Of a stretch of 52,410 nt of DNA, positions 7,660 to 16,314 are shown piece after piece. Under the pieces are notes generated by a model. That model did not search any database and had not been told where the DNA came from. It saw only the letters and a list, made by a program, of their open reading frames with translations. The stretch comes from an uncultured Eubacteriales bacterium (GTDB taxonomy: Bacteria; Bacillota; Clostridia; Christensenellales; UBA1242), in contig CARXKP010000005.1 in NCBI GenBank assembly GCA_949096025.1, positions 1-52,410 of the forward strand, given 5' to 3'. Position 1 is the stretch's first letter; each line of letters begins with the position of its first letter. The position numbers and the translations under genes were made by a program.

Positions 7660-9180
7660 ATGAAAAATAATGTCGGTAAAGGTGCTTTTGTTTTAGTTGT
7701 AAGTGGAATTATCTGCAAATTTTTTGGCGGACTGTTTAGGCTTCCGCTTACAAATATTGTCGGTATGGAGGGGATTGGCATTTTTCAAATGATAATGTCA
7801 ATATATTCGCTTGCTTTAGTTTTTGTTTCTGGAGGTGTAACAAATGCTCTTTCTAAACTTATTTCCAGTGCAAGAGCAAGAGGCGATAATAAGATTATCG
7901 GCTCATACCTCAGATATGGTGTTATTTTTAGTATTTCTTTTAGCCTTTGTATTTCTCTTTTCTTTCTGTTCTTTTCAAAACAAATTGCTTCTATTCAAGG
8001 CATAGCAGGTGGAGCGAACTCTTATCTTCTTATTGCTCTTATTTTGCCACTTGGTGCTTTTGTTGGAGTTATGAGAGGTCTTATTCAAGGGTATAGCAAT
8101 ATGACGCCAACTGCAGTAAGCCAAATTATTGAACAGGTTTCAAAGTTTGCTTTTGGTCTAGTTTTTGCCTTTTGGCTTGGAAAGGATGGAATTGAAAAGG
8201 GTGTATTTGGTGCTTTTCTTGGTATAGTCATTAGTGAAGTACTTGCATCAATCTATCTTGGATGGACAAGTTTTCATATCGGAAAACTTGAGTTCGGAAA
8301 GGAAGGTAAAAAGGAATTTTTTAATGCATCACTTCCATTAACTTTTGGCGGTATTGTTATACCATTTTCTCACGCTGTTGAATCGCTATTTATAATTACG
8401 CTTCTATTAAAGTCTGGGTTAACTCGTGAAGTTGCAACATCTCTTTATGGACTGCAAACCGGGGTAGTAGGTGCTATACTCAACTTCCCATTAATTATAT
8501 CGGTTGCAGTTGCGGTTTCGCTTTTACCCAATCTTTCAAGACTTGCGTCAACGGGCGAAACGGAAGGACAAAGGGCTCTTGTTAGAAAATCTTTTCTTGC
8601 GATGTGGTATATTTTACTTCCACTTGTAGTTGGTATAATGTCAATAGCAGGAGAACTTTATCCTATTCTTTATGCTGGATTTGTTCAAAAATATATGAAG
8701 ATTGCCATTCAACTTACCCTGCTTAGTGGTATTTCTATAATACTAACCGCAATTATGCAGTTTTTGATTTCACTTCTTCAGGCAAATGGTTATTATAGTT
8801 ATTCTATGATTTTCAATATTATTGGAGGTGTGGGAAAACTTACTTTTCTATTTATTACTGCTCCGCTTTCAGAAATATCTATTTACTCTATAGCACTATC
8901 AAATATTGTCTTAGCGCTTATTGTTTCTATTTGTGTACTTATAAAACTTGGACATCTTATATCACTTCCATTTTTTGATGTTGTTTTACCATTGCTTTCG
9001 GTAATAATTATGTATATGGTGGTCAAAATTCTCTTATCTGTAGTTGGGGGATATCTAGGTTTATTTATTGCTGTTGTGCTTGGAGGGGGAATTTATTTTG
9101 TGCTATCACTGCCTATTGCGATTAATTATTTCAAAGTCATTGCTTCGCGATTTTTAACAAAACAGGAGGAAAATACTTGA
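7660..9180 (+). CDS. SpoVB/MurJ-type polysaccharide flippase (MOP superfamily)
   Basis: The protein has 506 aa with about 14 membrane helices and the N-terminal pattern of the SpoVB / oligosaccharide flippase family (KGAFVLVVSGIICKFFGGLFRLPL). These proteins move lipid-linked peptidoglycan precursors or other polysaccharide units across the membrane; SpoVB acts in cortex formation in spore formers. An in-frame TGA lies five codons before the ATG, so the start cannot be further upstream, and no SD is present. A leaderless start is likely. Whether it is the general lipid II flippase or a sporulation copy cannot be decided here. Confidence 0.88.
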   Translation: MKNNVGKGAFVLVVSGIICKFFGGLFRLPLTNIVGMEGIGIFQMIMSIYSLALVFVSGGVTNALSKLISSARARGDNKIIGSYLRYGVIFSISFSLCISLFFLFFSKQIASIQGIAGGANSYLLIALILPLGAFVGVMRGLIQGYSNMTPTAVSQIIEQVSKFAFGLVFAFWLGKDGIEKGVFGAFLGIVISEVLASIYLGWTSFHIGKLEFGKEGKKEFFNASLPLTFGGIVIPFSHAVESLFIITLLLKSGLTREVATSLYGLQTGVVGAILNFPLIISVAVAVSLLPNLSRLASTGETEGQRALVRKSFLAMWYILLPLVVGIMSIAGELYPILYAGFVQKYMKIAIQLTLLSGISIILTAIMQFLISLLQANGYYSYSMIFNIIGGVGKLTFLFITAPLSEISIYSIALSNIVLALIVSICVLIKLGHLISLPFFDVVLPLLSVIIMYMVVKILLSVVGGYLGLFIAVVLGGGIYFVLSLPIAINYFKVIASRFLTKQEENT

Positions 9181-9290
9181 TATTTTCTTAAAAATGCAAA
9201 TTTTTTGATGTTTTATTGTTGAATTATGTCTGTTTTTATAAATTTAAAATAATTTGAAATATTTTAAGCAAGATAAATGTGGAGGTTAAT

Positions 9291-10133
9291 ATGAAGATTA
9301 AAAAATATTTGTTATCATTTGTTTTAATTGTGCTTGCAAGTCTACTTTTAGTGAGCGGAGTAAAAGGGGAAGTTGATAATAAACGCATTGATGTTAAGGA
9401 AATGTCTTATGCTGAGGTTATTGAGTATGAGGAAGACGAAATCGACAAAGAATTTTCTGTTGAGGCATCAAAAAATAATCAATATGCTACAAATAGTAAT
9501 CAATTAGACAATACTGAAAAAGCTATAGAAGAAGTTAAACCAGAAGAGGTTTCTATATTAGTTTTTGGTAGTTCAAAGATTAGTCTTTCACCAGACATCG
9601 CAAAGATTTGTGCCTCTATCGAAACTCTTAACAACGATATGTCAAAATCAAAGGAAGAAAATTTTCAAACTTTTAATAAGGTCATAGCAAAATTAAAGGA
9701 ACTTGGAGTTGATGAGAAAGATATCATTCTCAACCATTTTAATTGTTATCCAAATTATGACTATGGCTGTGGTAGAAATATAATAGGATATCGTTCTACA
9801 ATTTCATTTTGCGTAAATGTAAAATCTCTTGATAAAATTAAAGATTATGTTAGTGCTATGACTGAAGAGGGTGTAACTCAAATATGTGATGTAGTATATG
9901 AAGTTTCTAATATTGAAGAAGAATATAACAATGCTCTTTCAAGTGCAGTCGATAATGCAAAAACAAAGGCAGAAAAGCTTTTATCTAGAAATGACCTAAA
10001 AATTGTAAGTATCAAAGAAGAATATGTTTATTCTCATAACTGTCTTTATAGAAGTTATGCTGAGGATTATTCAGCAAGCGATATGGTAGGCAAAGTTGAA
10101 ATTGAAGCAAAAGTTTTAGTTGAATTTAATTAA
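9291..10133 (+). CDS. Secreted SIMPL-domain (DUF541) protein
   Basis: The ATG at 9291 follows GGAGGTTAAT, preferred over an ATG four codons earlier that overlaps the SD. Residues about 1-28 are a typical signal peptide or membrane anchor (KKYLLSFVLIVLASLLLVSG). An acidic, low-complexity stretch follows to about residue 80, then a SIMPL domain (about 85-280) with the pattern VFGSSKISLSPDIAKI and the late helix DNAKTKAEKLLSR. SIMPL proteins are envelope proteins of unclear role (BP26, Synechocystis YggE). The single HXC motifs near YDYGCGRN may bind metal or form disulfides. It appears monocistronic and ends in a bidirectional terminator. Confidence 0.85.
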   Translation: MKIKKYLLSFVLIVLASLLLVSGVKGEVDNKRIDVKEMSYAEVIEYEEDEIDKEFSVEASKNNQYATNSNQLDNTEKAIEEVKPEEVSILVFGSSKISLSPDIAKICASIETLNNDMSKSKEENFQTFNKVIAKLKELGVDEKDIILNHFNCYPNYDYGCGRNIIGYRSTISFCVNVKSLDKIKDYVSAMTEEGVTQICDVVYEVSNIEEEYNNALSSAVDNAKTKAEKLLSRNDLKIVSIKEEYVYSHNCLYRSYAEDYSASDMVGKVEIEAKVLVEFN

Positions 10134-10136
10134 ATA

Positions 10137-10176
10137 AAAAAAATAGCATTAGGTTTAATCTAGTGCTATTTTATTT
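10137..10176. terminator. Bidirectional terminator between SIMPL gene and XRE cluster
   Basis: AAATAGCATTAG and CTAGTGCTATTT pair over 12 bp (one G-T) around a 7-nt loop. A-run on the left and T-run on the right serve both convergent transcripts. Confidence 0.88.
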
Positions 10177-10485
10177 TAATTTTTTAACGAGGTCTAAAAT
10201 GGTTTGTTTATTTTCGGGCGATAAATTGTTAATCATTTCAAGTAAAATTTTGTCATCGTCTTTTAAAGAAGGGCAAAAGAATTCTGTTGTGGTAACCTGT
10301 AAAATATCCAAAATATCTAAAAGCATATCAAGTGTAAGTGCTATTTCACCACTTTCAACTCTATAAAAATAAGTTTTTGAATGTCCCAACTCTAAACCCA
10401 ATTTATAAGCCGATATGTTTCTAAGATTTCTAAAATAACCTATTCTATTTAAAATTTCTTCTTTTGTTAAGTTTATATTGACCAT
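10171..10485 (-). CDS. XRE-family regulator, fifth and last gene of an XRE array
   Basis: The protein has 104 aa. An HTH_3 DNA-binding domain (about residues 12-66: SAYKLGLELGHSKTYFYRVESGE) is followed by a C-terminal helix ending NNLSPENKQTILDLVKKLK. The same tail motif (LS-x2-K-x3-DL-x-K-x-LK) occurs in the genes at 10798 and 11179, so these three are paralogues. It is the distal member of a five-gene leftward array with gaps of 15-35 nt, which suggests one transcript. Role unknown; such small XRE proteins usually repress promoters near their own genes. Confidence 0.88.
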   Translation of the reverse strand: MVNINLTKEEILNRIGYFRNLRNISAYKLGLELGHSKTYFYRVESGEIALTLDMLLDILDILQVTTTEFFCPSLKDDDKILLEMINNLSPENKQTILDLVKKLK

Positions 10486-10513
10486 TTAAATACCTCTAAC
10501 TATAAGCAAAGTT

Positions 10514-10762
10514 TTATTTTTCTTTTATTTCTAATTTTTCGAAATCAAAAAGTTCGCTATCAAAAAATTCTGTCATTGTCATTCCTAATGCTCTGATAAT
10601 AAGTGCCATATTTCTAAAGTTTGGTGTTTCATATTTACAATTTAAAATATCTGTCATAGTACTATGATATAGACCAGTTTCTTGTGCTAGTTTGTATTGT
10701 GTTATTTTCTTTTCTTTCAATATTTCTCTAACTCTTAATGCAAATGCTTTATTTAATTTCAT
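10514..10762 (-). CDS. XRE-family regulator, fourth gene of the array
   Basis: The protein has 82 aa, practically just the HTH_3 domain (residues about 8-66: REILKEKKITQYKLAQETGLYHSTMTDIL), followed by a short acidic tail. It resembles the compact XRE proteins common in Firmicutes chromosomes and phages, and lacks the LDLxKxLK tail of its neighbours. This suggests it is a separate lineage within the array. The start has AGGAAT upstream. Confidence 0.87.
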   Translation of the reverse strand: MKLNKAFALRVREILKEKKITQYKLAQETGLYHSTMTDILNCKYETPNFRNMALIIRALGMTMTEFFDSELFDFEKLEIKEK

Positions 10763-10797
10763 AGAAATTCCTTATAATTTTATCGATATATAAAAGT

Positions 10798-11154
10798 TTA
10801 TTTTAAATTTTTCATTAAATCTTTAACTCTCAGTTTATTTTCTTCACTTAACTTTTTATAAAGTTCAAAGATTTCTTTTGCTTCCTTATAATTAGCAATA
10901 TCTTCAAAGAAAAATTCTTCAGGAGTAGAACCACAATTTATGATCGCATCTAATAAAACCTCTGAAGGTAAAGTCAACTCTCCACCCTCAAATTTAGAGA
11001 TATATGCTTTAGACCTGTCTATTCTTCCTGATAATTCTCGCGCAGAAAGACCTGCTCTAATTCTCATCATACCAAGTCTATCAATTAAAAATTTTTGATT
11101 AGGCGAAACTTCTTTTTTCATAGTTTCATTCATTGATAAATTTTTATTACTCAT
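10798..11154 (-). CDS. XRE-family regulator, third gene of the array
   Basis: The protein has 118 aa. An N-terminal extension of about 20 residues precedes the HTH_3 domain (about 28-82: MRIRAGLSARELSGRIDRSKAYISKFEGGE). The tail LSEENKLRVKDLMKNLK matches the neighbouring genes at 10171 and 11179. The fold is clear and the target is not. Position inside a uniform leftward run of regulators indicates co-transcription. Confidence 0.87.
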   Translation of the reverse strand: MSNKNLSMNETMKKEVSPNQKFLIDRLGMMRIRAGLSARELSGRIDRSKAYISKFEGGELTLPSEVLLDAIINCGSTPEEFFFEDIANYKEAKEIFELYKKLSEENKLRVKDLMKNLK

Positions 11155-11178
11155 TATAATACCTCTTAAGATAAAAAC

Positions 11179-11493
11179 TTATTTTAGTTTTTTCATTAAG
11201 TCCAAAATAGTTTGTTTGCTGTCTGTTGAAAGTTTGTTAAATAAGTCTAAAACATCTTTATTTTCTTTATTATAACTGTCACCCAAATAAACAAAATCTT
11301 GCAAAGTGATGTCTACCATATCGCAAAAATCTAAAAGAGTTTTAACTTTCAATTCAATACTTTTATTTTCTATAGTTGACATAAATTGAGGATTATAACC
11401 TAATCTCAAACTTGCTTCTCTCATAGATAAATTTGCTTTTGTTCGGAAATAACCAATTCTTTTTATAATGTCGTCATAAGTGATTTTTGTCAT
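11179..11493 (-). CDS. XRE-family regulator, second gene of the array
   Basis: The protein has 104 aa, the same length and layout as the gene at 10171: IxRIGYFR at the N-terminus, HTH_3 domain with LSMREASLRLGYNPQFMSTIE, and the tail LSTDSKQTILDLMKKLK. These two are clearly duplicates that have diverged strongly, mostly in the recognition-helix region, so they probably read different operators. Confidence 0.88.
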   Translation of the reverse strand: MTKITYDDIIKRIGYFRTKANLSMREASLRLGYNPQFMSTIENKSIELKVKTLLDFCDMVDITLQDFVYLGDSYNKENKDVLDLFNKLSTDSKQTILDLMKKLK

Positions 11494-11508
11494 AAAATTT
11501 TTTCCTTT

Positions 11509-11931
11509 TTATTCTTTATCTAATAAATCATTAATAGGGTAGTTAAAATATTTAGAAATTTCAATTAGGGTTTGTACACTTGGATGCATACCTTTTTTCC
11601 AACGAAGCAAGTTCACTCTTGAATAATGTAAGTCTTTACTAAACTTTCTTTGTGAAATACCCGAATTTTCAATAAGACTAATAATGTTTGCATACAAATT
11701 CTTTTGTTCTAAACTATAAGGCTTAAAATTATTTTCATTGCTCATTTCAAATAAATAATCTACAGTAACGCAAAGATAATTTGCAACTTTTATCAAAGTT
11801 TTTAAACTTGGATAACGATGTTTATATTTATAAAAAGTATTTTCTGAAATAATGCCATCATCAAACATATTTTGTATTGACAAGCTTTTTTCTTCTAAAA
11901 CCTCTTTTACCTCAGATATAAAATTAGACAT
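11509..11931 (-). CDS. Double-HTH XRE-like regulator, first gene of the array
   Basis: The protein has 140 aa with two HTH-like halves in tandem. Residues about 1-62 contain SIQNMFDDGIISENTFYKYKHRYPSLKTLIKVANYLCVTVDYLFE. Residues about 75-138 contain SGISQRKFSKDLHYSRVNLLRWKKGMHPSVQTLIEISKYFN. Both share the pattern PSxxTLIxxxxYxxxxxxxL, so the protein arose by internal duplication and may bind DNA as a pseudo-dimer. It is the promoter-proximal gene of the leftward array and lies 116 bp from the divergent SLOG gene, whose promoter has paired direct repeats. It is the best candidate to bind them, by position only. Confidence 0.82.
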   Translation of the reverse strand: MSNFISEVKEVLEEKSLSIQNMFDDGIISENTFYKYKHRYPSLKTLIKVANYLCVTVDYLFEMSNENNFKPYSLEQKNLYANIISLIENSGISQRKFSKDLHYSRVNLLRWKKGMHPSVQTLIEISKYFNYPINDLLDKE

Positions 11932-11964
11932 TTCTTCAATCCTTAAAATATATCTTTATTATTT

Positions 11965-12020
11965 CCTAATTTGGAGCCATTTTGCTTGCAACTGCCTAAT
12001 TTGATGCCATATAATATAAT
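11965..12020 (+). promoter_or_regulatory. Promoter of the SLOG gene with 16-bp direct-repeat operator
   Basis: CCTAATTTGGAGCCAT (11965-11980) and CCTAATTTGATGCCAT (11995-12010) match at 14 of 16 positions and are spaced 30 bp, about three helical turns. A promoter overlaps them: TTGCAA (11986-11991), 18 bp, TATAAT (12010-12015), with a second TATAAT at 12015-12020. The downstream copy fills the -35/-10 spacer and the upstream copy sits just before the -35. This geometry fits cooperative repression by a dimeric regulator. Confidence 0.75.
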
Positions 12021-12047
12021 TAGAAAAAGTTTTAATAGGAGATAAGT

Positions 12048-12608
12048 ATGAGAGGAGAAAAAATATGTTCATTCTTTGGTCATAGAGAGATTAAGGGTGG
12101 TGAAGAACTTAAAGCGAAAGTCAGTGAGGTTGTTGAAGATTTGATTGTTAATTATGGGGTATTAACTTTCTTATTTGGCAGGCAAAGTGAATTTGACTCA
12201 TTATGTCATTTGGTTGTTACTGAGTTAAAAGAAAAGTATCCTGATATAAAAAGGGTTGCTTACACTTGTAAAAACGAAACTTATGTATTAGAAAGTGAAA
12301 GACTTAAATGGGAAAAGATGTATTCTCATATACTAAAAAAGGATGTTTATTTGCTTGGGGTTGAAGAAGAGTTTGAGCATAAAGCAAAATATGTTGCTGG
12401 AAAAGCAAGTTATGTAGAAAGAAACAAGGCGATGATAGATAATAGTGATTTTTGTGTATTTTATTATGATGAAAATTACGAGCCTAAATTAAAAAAATTT
12501 TCAAAAAGTAAATTATGTTATTATCAACCAAAAAGTGGTACTAAAATTGCTTATGATTATGCCAAGCGAAAAATGAAAACAATAATCAACTTATCCGAAA
12601 ATATGTAA
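12048..12608 (+). CDS. SLOG-superfamily protein (DUF1273/YoqJ-like)
   Basis: The protein has 186 aa with a Rossmann-like SLOG fold. The N-terminal FFGHRE strand-loop is followed by FLFGRQSEFDSLCHLVVTELKEKYP and by ASYVERNKAMIDNSDFCVFYYDE. These are the three motifs seen in DUF1273-type proteins of Firmicutes. SLOG proteins bind nucleotides or nucleotide-derived ligands; relatives include DprA and LOG phosphoribohydrolases, and some act in signalling or defence. The catalytic role here is unknown. It has its own promoter with direct-repeat operators and is divergent from five XRE regulators. The start has AGGAG 7 nt before the ATG. Confidence 0.8.
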   Translation: MRGEKICSFFGHREIKGGEELKAKVSEVVEDLIVNYGVLTFLFGRQSEFDSLCHLVVTELKEKYPDIKRVAYTCKNETYVLESERLKWEKMYSHILKKDVYLLGVEEEFEHKAKYVAGKASYVERNKAMIDNSDFCVFYYDENYEPKLKKFSKSKLCYYQPKSGTKIAYDYAKRKMKTIINLSENM

Positions 12609-12713
12609 GTTGAATATAATAAAGATTTTTATTATTAATATTAAATATATATTTATTAATAAAATAACTAATTAAAAGGGAAAGATTTTGTATTTTGTAA
12701 TAATCTAGTTTGG

Positions 12714-12745
12714 AAGGCTGTATATTAATTTAGGACAGCCTTTTT
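12714..12745 (+). terminator. Terminator hairpin between SLOG gene and uppP
   Basis: AAGGCTGT (12714-12721) pairs perfectly with ACAGCCTT (12735-12742), followed by a five-T run. It lies 105 nt after the SLOG stop and only 20 nt before the uppP start, so it may end the SLOG transcript or act as an attenuator in a uppP leader. The 105-nt stretch before it is AT-rich and shows nothing else I can support. Confidence 0.75.
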
Positions 12746-12764
12746 GGCTGATAAAGGTGAGAAG

Positions 12765-13520
12765 TTGTCGATTTTAATTTTACTATTACTAGGTCTTGTT
12801 CAAGGATTATGTGAATTTTTGCCTATTTCATCAAGTGGTCACTTGGTGCTTTTATCAAGATTATTTGGTGTAAGTGATAGTTTATTTGTGAGCATAGTTT
12901 TGCATATTGCAACTCTTCTTTCACTTGTTATAGTAATGAGGAAAGAGGTATTTTATTTAATCCGCCACCCATTTTCAAAAGAAGCAATGAGTATTGTAAT
13001 AACAACAATAATTACCTGTGTTGTAACGATTGTTTTAATGCCACTTATCTCTGCTTCATTTGAAGGTGCATTTTTACCTATATCTTTTCTTCTTAGTGCT
13101 ATTCTTTTATTTGTTTCACAAAAACTTAATCGTAATGATGGAAAAGTTAATTTTAAGAGGGCTAGCATAATTGGACTAGCCCAAGGTTTTGCGATTTTTC
13201 CTGGGCTTTCTAGGTCTGGTACTACCATTACAGCAGGAATGATTAGTGGAGCAAGCAAAGAGGAAAGTACAAGATTTTCATTTTTAATTAGTTTGCCGAT
13301 TGTTGTAGGCTCGCTCATTTTGGAAATAGTAAAAATCTTTATCTATAAAGAACCTATTTCTGTCAACTGGCTTGGACTTGCTTTTTCATTTATCGTTGCT
13401 TTTATTGCTGGAATACTAACGATAAAATTTATGCTTAATCTCACTAAAAAACTCAATTTTAAATATTTTGCCTATTATTTAATAGTACTCGCGATAGTTT
13501 CTGCTATATTTTTATGGTAA
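12765..13520 (+). CDS. uppP: Undecaprenyl-diphosphatase (UppP/BacA)
   Basis: The protein has 252 aa with about eight membrane helices. It recycles undecaprenyl pyrophosphate to the monophosphate carrier used for peptidoglycan, and overproduction gives bacitracin resistance. Both catalytic signatures are present: GLVQGLCEFLPISSSGHLV near the N-terminus and PGLSRSGTT in the middle. No ATG is available: the frame opens with TTG at 12744, inside the preceding hairpin's T-run, and the next TTG at 12765 follows AAAGGTGA. I choose 12765, which gives the family's usual start a few residues before GLVQG. Confidence 0.9.
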   Translation: MSILILLLLGLVQGLCEFLPISSSGHLVLLSRLFGVSDSLFVSIVLHIATLLSLVIVMRKEVFYLIRHPFSKEAMSIVITTIITCVVTIVLMPLISASFEGAFLPISFLLSAILLFVSQKLNRNDGKVNFKRASIIGLAQGFAIFPGLSRSGTTITAGMISGASKEESTRFSFLISLPIVVGSLILEIVKIFIYKEPISVNWLGLAFSFIVAFIAGILTIKFMLNLTKKLNFKYFAYYLIVLAIVSAIFLW

Positions 13521-13535
13521 ATATTGAAAAAGGAA

Positions 13536-13564
13536 ATGACAAAACATAATAAATGTGATAAAAT
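13536..13564 (+). promoter_or_regulatory. Promoter of the P-type ATPase gene
   Basis: ATGACA (13536-13541), 17 bp, TAAAAT (13559-13564), with a TGA extension directly before the -10. It is located 27 bp before the GTG start. Confidence 0.65.
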
Positions 13565-13590
13565 ATATACTAATTTAAAAGGGAGTAATT

Positions 13591-16227
13591 GTGAAAAGTT
13601 ATCATAATAAAAGCATTGAGCAAACCTTGATAGATTTTAATGTTACTACTAAAGGTTTAAGTGAAAAGGAAGTTATTGAGAGGGCTAGAACAAAAAGTGA
13701 TGCCGACGAAAAACCTAAAAAGCACGGAATAGTTAGCAGGTTCTTTGAGCAGTTTGCTGATTTAATGATTATCATTTTATTGGTGGCGGCTGCGGTATCA
13801 ATAGTCATTGGTATTGTTGAAAAAACTATGAGTGAAATTGTTGACGGTCTAATAATTTTATTTATTGTTCTTATGAATGCCGTTTTTGGAGTGGTTCAAG
13901 AGTATAAGGCTGAAAAATCGCTAGAAGCACTAAATAAACTTACTCAACCTGAGTGCTATGTAATGAGAGATGGGAACATCGTCAAAATTAACACAAAGGA
14001 TTTGGTAGCTGGTGATATAGTTATGCTTGAGGCAGGAACAATCGTTCCAGCAGACCTTAGACTTATTGAAAGTCACCAACTTAAAATAAATGAATCCTCT
14101 TTGACTGGTGAGAGTTTAGATGTTGAAAAACACGCTGAAAACATTTATAAAGAAGATGTAGCACTAGGCGAGCGTAAGAATATGGCTTACAAAGGCTCAA
14201 CTGTCAATGTCGGAAGGGGTATGGGTGTCGTAGTTTCTCTTGGAAGTGATACCGAATTTGGTAAGATTGCAAAGGTTATCACTGAAACAAACAAGGAAAT
14301 GACTCCTCTTCAAAAATCAATTAAAGATGTAGGTAGACTTTTAACTTATCTTGTTCTTGGAATTGCGGTTGTTACATTCATAATTGAAATATGTATTTCT
14401 CCGCTTAATGTAATGGATGCTTTCTTAACAGCGGTTGCAATTTCTGTTGCGGCAATACCTGAAAGTATGCCAGCGGTCATAACTATTATTATGAGTTTAG
14501 GTGTGGCAAGACTTGCAAAGCAAAGAGCGATAGTTAGGCGTATGCATTCAGTTGAAACACTTGGTTGTTGTGAAGTTATATGTTCTGATAAAACAGGTAC
14601 TATTACTGAAAACAAAATGACAGTTACATCAATGTATTTTAATGGAAATACTCAAAATAATAAATTTAGGCTTGATGAAATTGGGAAGAAGATGGTTATT
14701 GCTGGGGTTTTATGTAATGATACAAATCTTTCAAATGGAAAGATACTTGGAGACCCAACAGAGATTGCTCTTACCGAACTTGGCAGAACTTTAAATCTTG
14801 ACAAATTTAATCTTGATAATGATTATAAAAGACTTGATGAAATTCCTTTTGATTCTAATAGAAAACTTATGTCAGTACTTTGTGATTATGAGGGAAAGAC
14901 AATGTTTACAAAAGGTGCACCTGATCTTCTACTTGCAAGATGTAGTCATATAATGAAAGACGGAAAGGTAGTTTCTATCACTGAAAAAGATAGACAAAAT
15001 ATTATTTCTGCAAACGAAGAAATGAGTGGAAGGGCATTGAGAGTTATGGGCTTTGCCTTTAAATCTTATAATGATGGAGATAGGCTTGAAGAAGAAGGGC
15101 TTGTTTTCCTAGGCCTTATGGGTATGATTGATCCACCAAGAAAGGAAATTAAGGCTGCAGTTAAAAAATGTAAACGTGCAGGTATGCGTCCTGTTATGAT
15201 TACAGGTGATTATAGTAATACTGCCCTTGCGGTAGCAAAAGAAATTGGACTTGCAAAGTCTATGGATGAAGTTATTACAGGTGAACAACTCTCCAAAATG
15301 AGTGATGAAGAACTTGATGAGAGAATTAAAAAATGTTCGGTATTTGCAAGAGTCAGCCCTGAAGACAAGGTCCGCATTGTTGAAGCATTTAAGAGGGCGG
15401 GAAAGGTTGTTGCAATGACTGGTGACGGTGTCAATGACGCACCAAGTTTAAAGAGAGCAAGTATTGGTATTGGAATGGGTAAGACTGGAACAGATGTTGC
15501 TAAAGAGGTTTCTGATATTATTGTCACTGATGACAATTTTGCAACTATTGTTGTTGCGGTTGAAGAGGGAAGGAAGATTTATGGAAACATCCAAAAGACG
15601 GTTAAATTCTTATTCTCTGCAAACCTTGCCGAACTTCTATCATTATTCCTTGTCACTATCATTTTCCCTAAAAATATATTCTTATTTCCAGTTCAAATAT
15701 TGTTTGTAAACTTAATTACCGACTCGCTTCCTGCTATTGCTCTTGGTGTTGAACAGCCAGAAGCAAATCTGATGGAACAGCCACCTCGTGATAAAAATAA
15801 AGGTCTTTTCTCGAATGGTATTGGTACTTCTATTGTTATTTTAGGCGTACTGCAAACTGCTTTGGTTGTTGCTGTTTATGCTCTTGGAATAAAAATGTTT
15901 AGTGATACAGTTGCTGTTACTATGGCATTCTATACTCTTAACATTGTACAAATGTTCTATTTGACTTCGATGAGAACGAATGCTCCATTCTATAAATCTA
16001 AACCACATAAGAACCCATATTTCTTATTAGCTATTGCATTCTGTTTTGCTCTGCTTGCTCTGTTTGCATTTACTCCACTTAAAAATCTGCTATCGCTTGT
16101 TGCACTTACTGGCACTCAATGGGGAATTGTTTTTGGTTTCTCTGCTGCAATGTTTATCTTTAGTGAAATATATAAGGCTGTTGTTTATGTGGTTAAAAAG
16201 AGTAAGGACAAGAAAAAAGAGGCTTAA
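13591..16227 (+). CDS. P-type cation-transporting ATPase (calcium-type, P2A-like)
   Basis: The protein has 878 aa, full length for PMCA/SERCA-like bacterial ATPases. The N-terminal cation_ATPase_N segment is followed by the A-domain loop (SSLTGES), the phosphorylation site DKTGT (Asp333), the KGAPD nucleotide-binding motif, TGDGVNDAP and a C-terminal block of membrane helices. The M4 sequence AAIPESMPAV has S-M where most Ca2+ pumps have E-G-L, and M6 reads NLITDSLPA as in Ca2+ pumps. Ca2+ export is the best guess; other divalent or monovalent ions are possible. The GTG start follows GGGAG. The stop codon lies in the foot of its terminator loop. Confidence 0.9.
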   Translation: MKSYHNKSIEQTLIDFNVTTKGLSEKEVIERARTKSDADEKPKKHGIVSRFFEQFADLMIIILLVAAAVSIVIGIVEKTMSEIVDGLIILFIVLMNAVFGVVQEYKAEKSLEALNKLTQPECYVMRDGNIVKINTKDLVAGDIVMLEAGTIVPADLRLIESHQLKINESSLTGESLDVEKHAENIYKEDVALGERKNMAYKGSTVNVGRGMGVVVSLGSDTEFGKIAKVITETNKEMTPLQKSIKDVGRLLTYLVLGIAVVTFIIEICISPLNVMDAFLTAVAISVAAIPESMPAVITIIMSLGVARLAKQRAIVRRMHSVETLGCCEVICSDKTGTITENKMTVTSMYFNGNTQNNKFRLDEIGKKMVIAGVLCNDTNLSNGKILGDPTEIALTELGRTLNLDKFNLDNDYKRLDEIPFDSNRKLMSVLCDYEGKTMFTKGAPDLLLARCSHIMKDGKVVSITEKDRQNIISANEEMSGRALRVMGFAFKSYNDGDRLEEEGLVFLGLMGMIDPPRKEIKAAVKKCKRAGMRPVMITGDYSNTALAVAKEIGLAKSMDEVITGEQLSKMSDEELDERIKKCSVFARVSPEDKVRIVEAFKRAGKVVAMTGDGVNDAPSLKRASIGIGMGKTGTDVAKEVSDIIVTDDNFATIVVAVEEGRKIYGNIQKTVKFLFSANLAELLSLFLVTIIFPKNIFLFPVQILFVNLITDSLPAIALGVEQPEANLMEQPPRDKNKGLFSNGIGTSIVILGVLQTALVVAVYALGIKMFSDTVAVTMAFYTLNIVQMFYLTSMRTNAPFYKSKPHKNPYFLLAIAFCFALLALFAFTPLKNLLSLVALTGTQWGIVFGFSAAMFIFSEIYKAVVYVVKKSKDKKKEA

Positions 16228-16242
16228 CATAGCCTTTTTTTT
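16215..16242 (+). terminator. Terminator of the P-type ATPase gene
   Basis: AGGCT/AGCCT stem, extended by A-T and G-T pairs, with the TAA stop inside the 6-nt loop, then eight T. Termination thus starts before translation ends. Confidence 0.85.
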
Positions 16243-16314
16243 CTTATTTTTATATTGATTTTTATTCTTTTATATTGTATACTGATTGTATCAGTGATAA
16301 TGGAGGAAATAACT

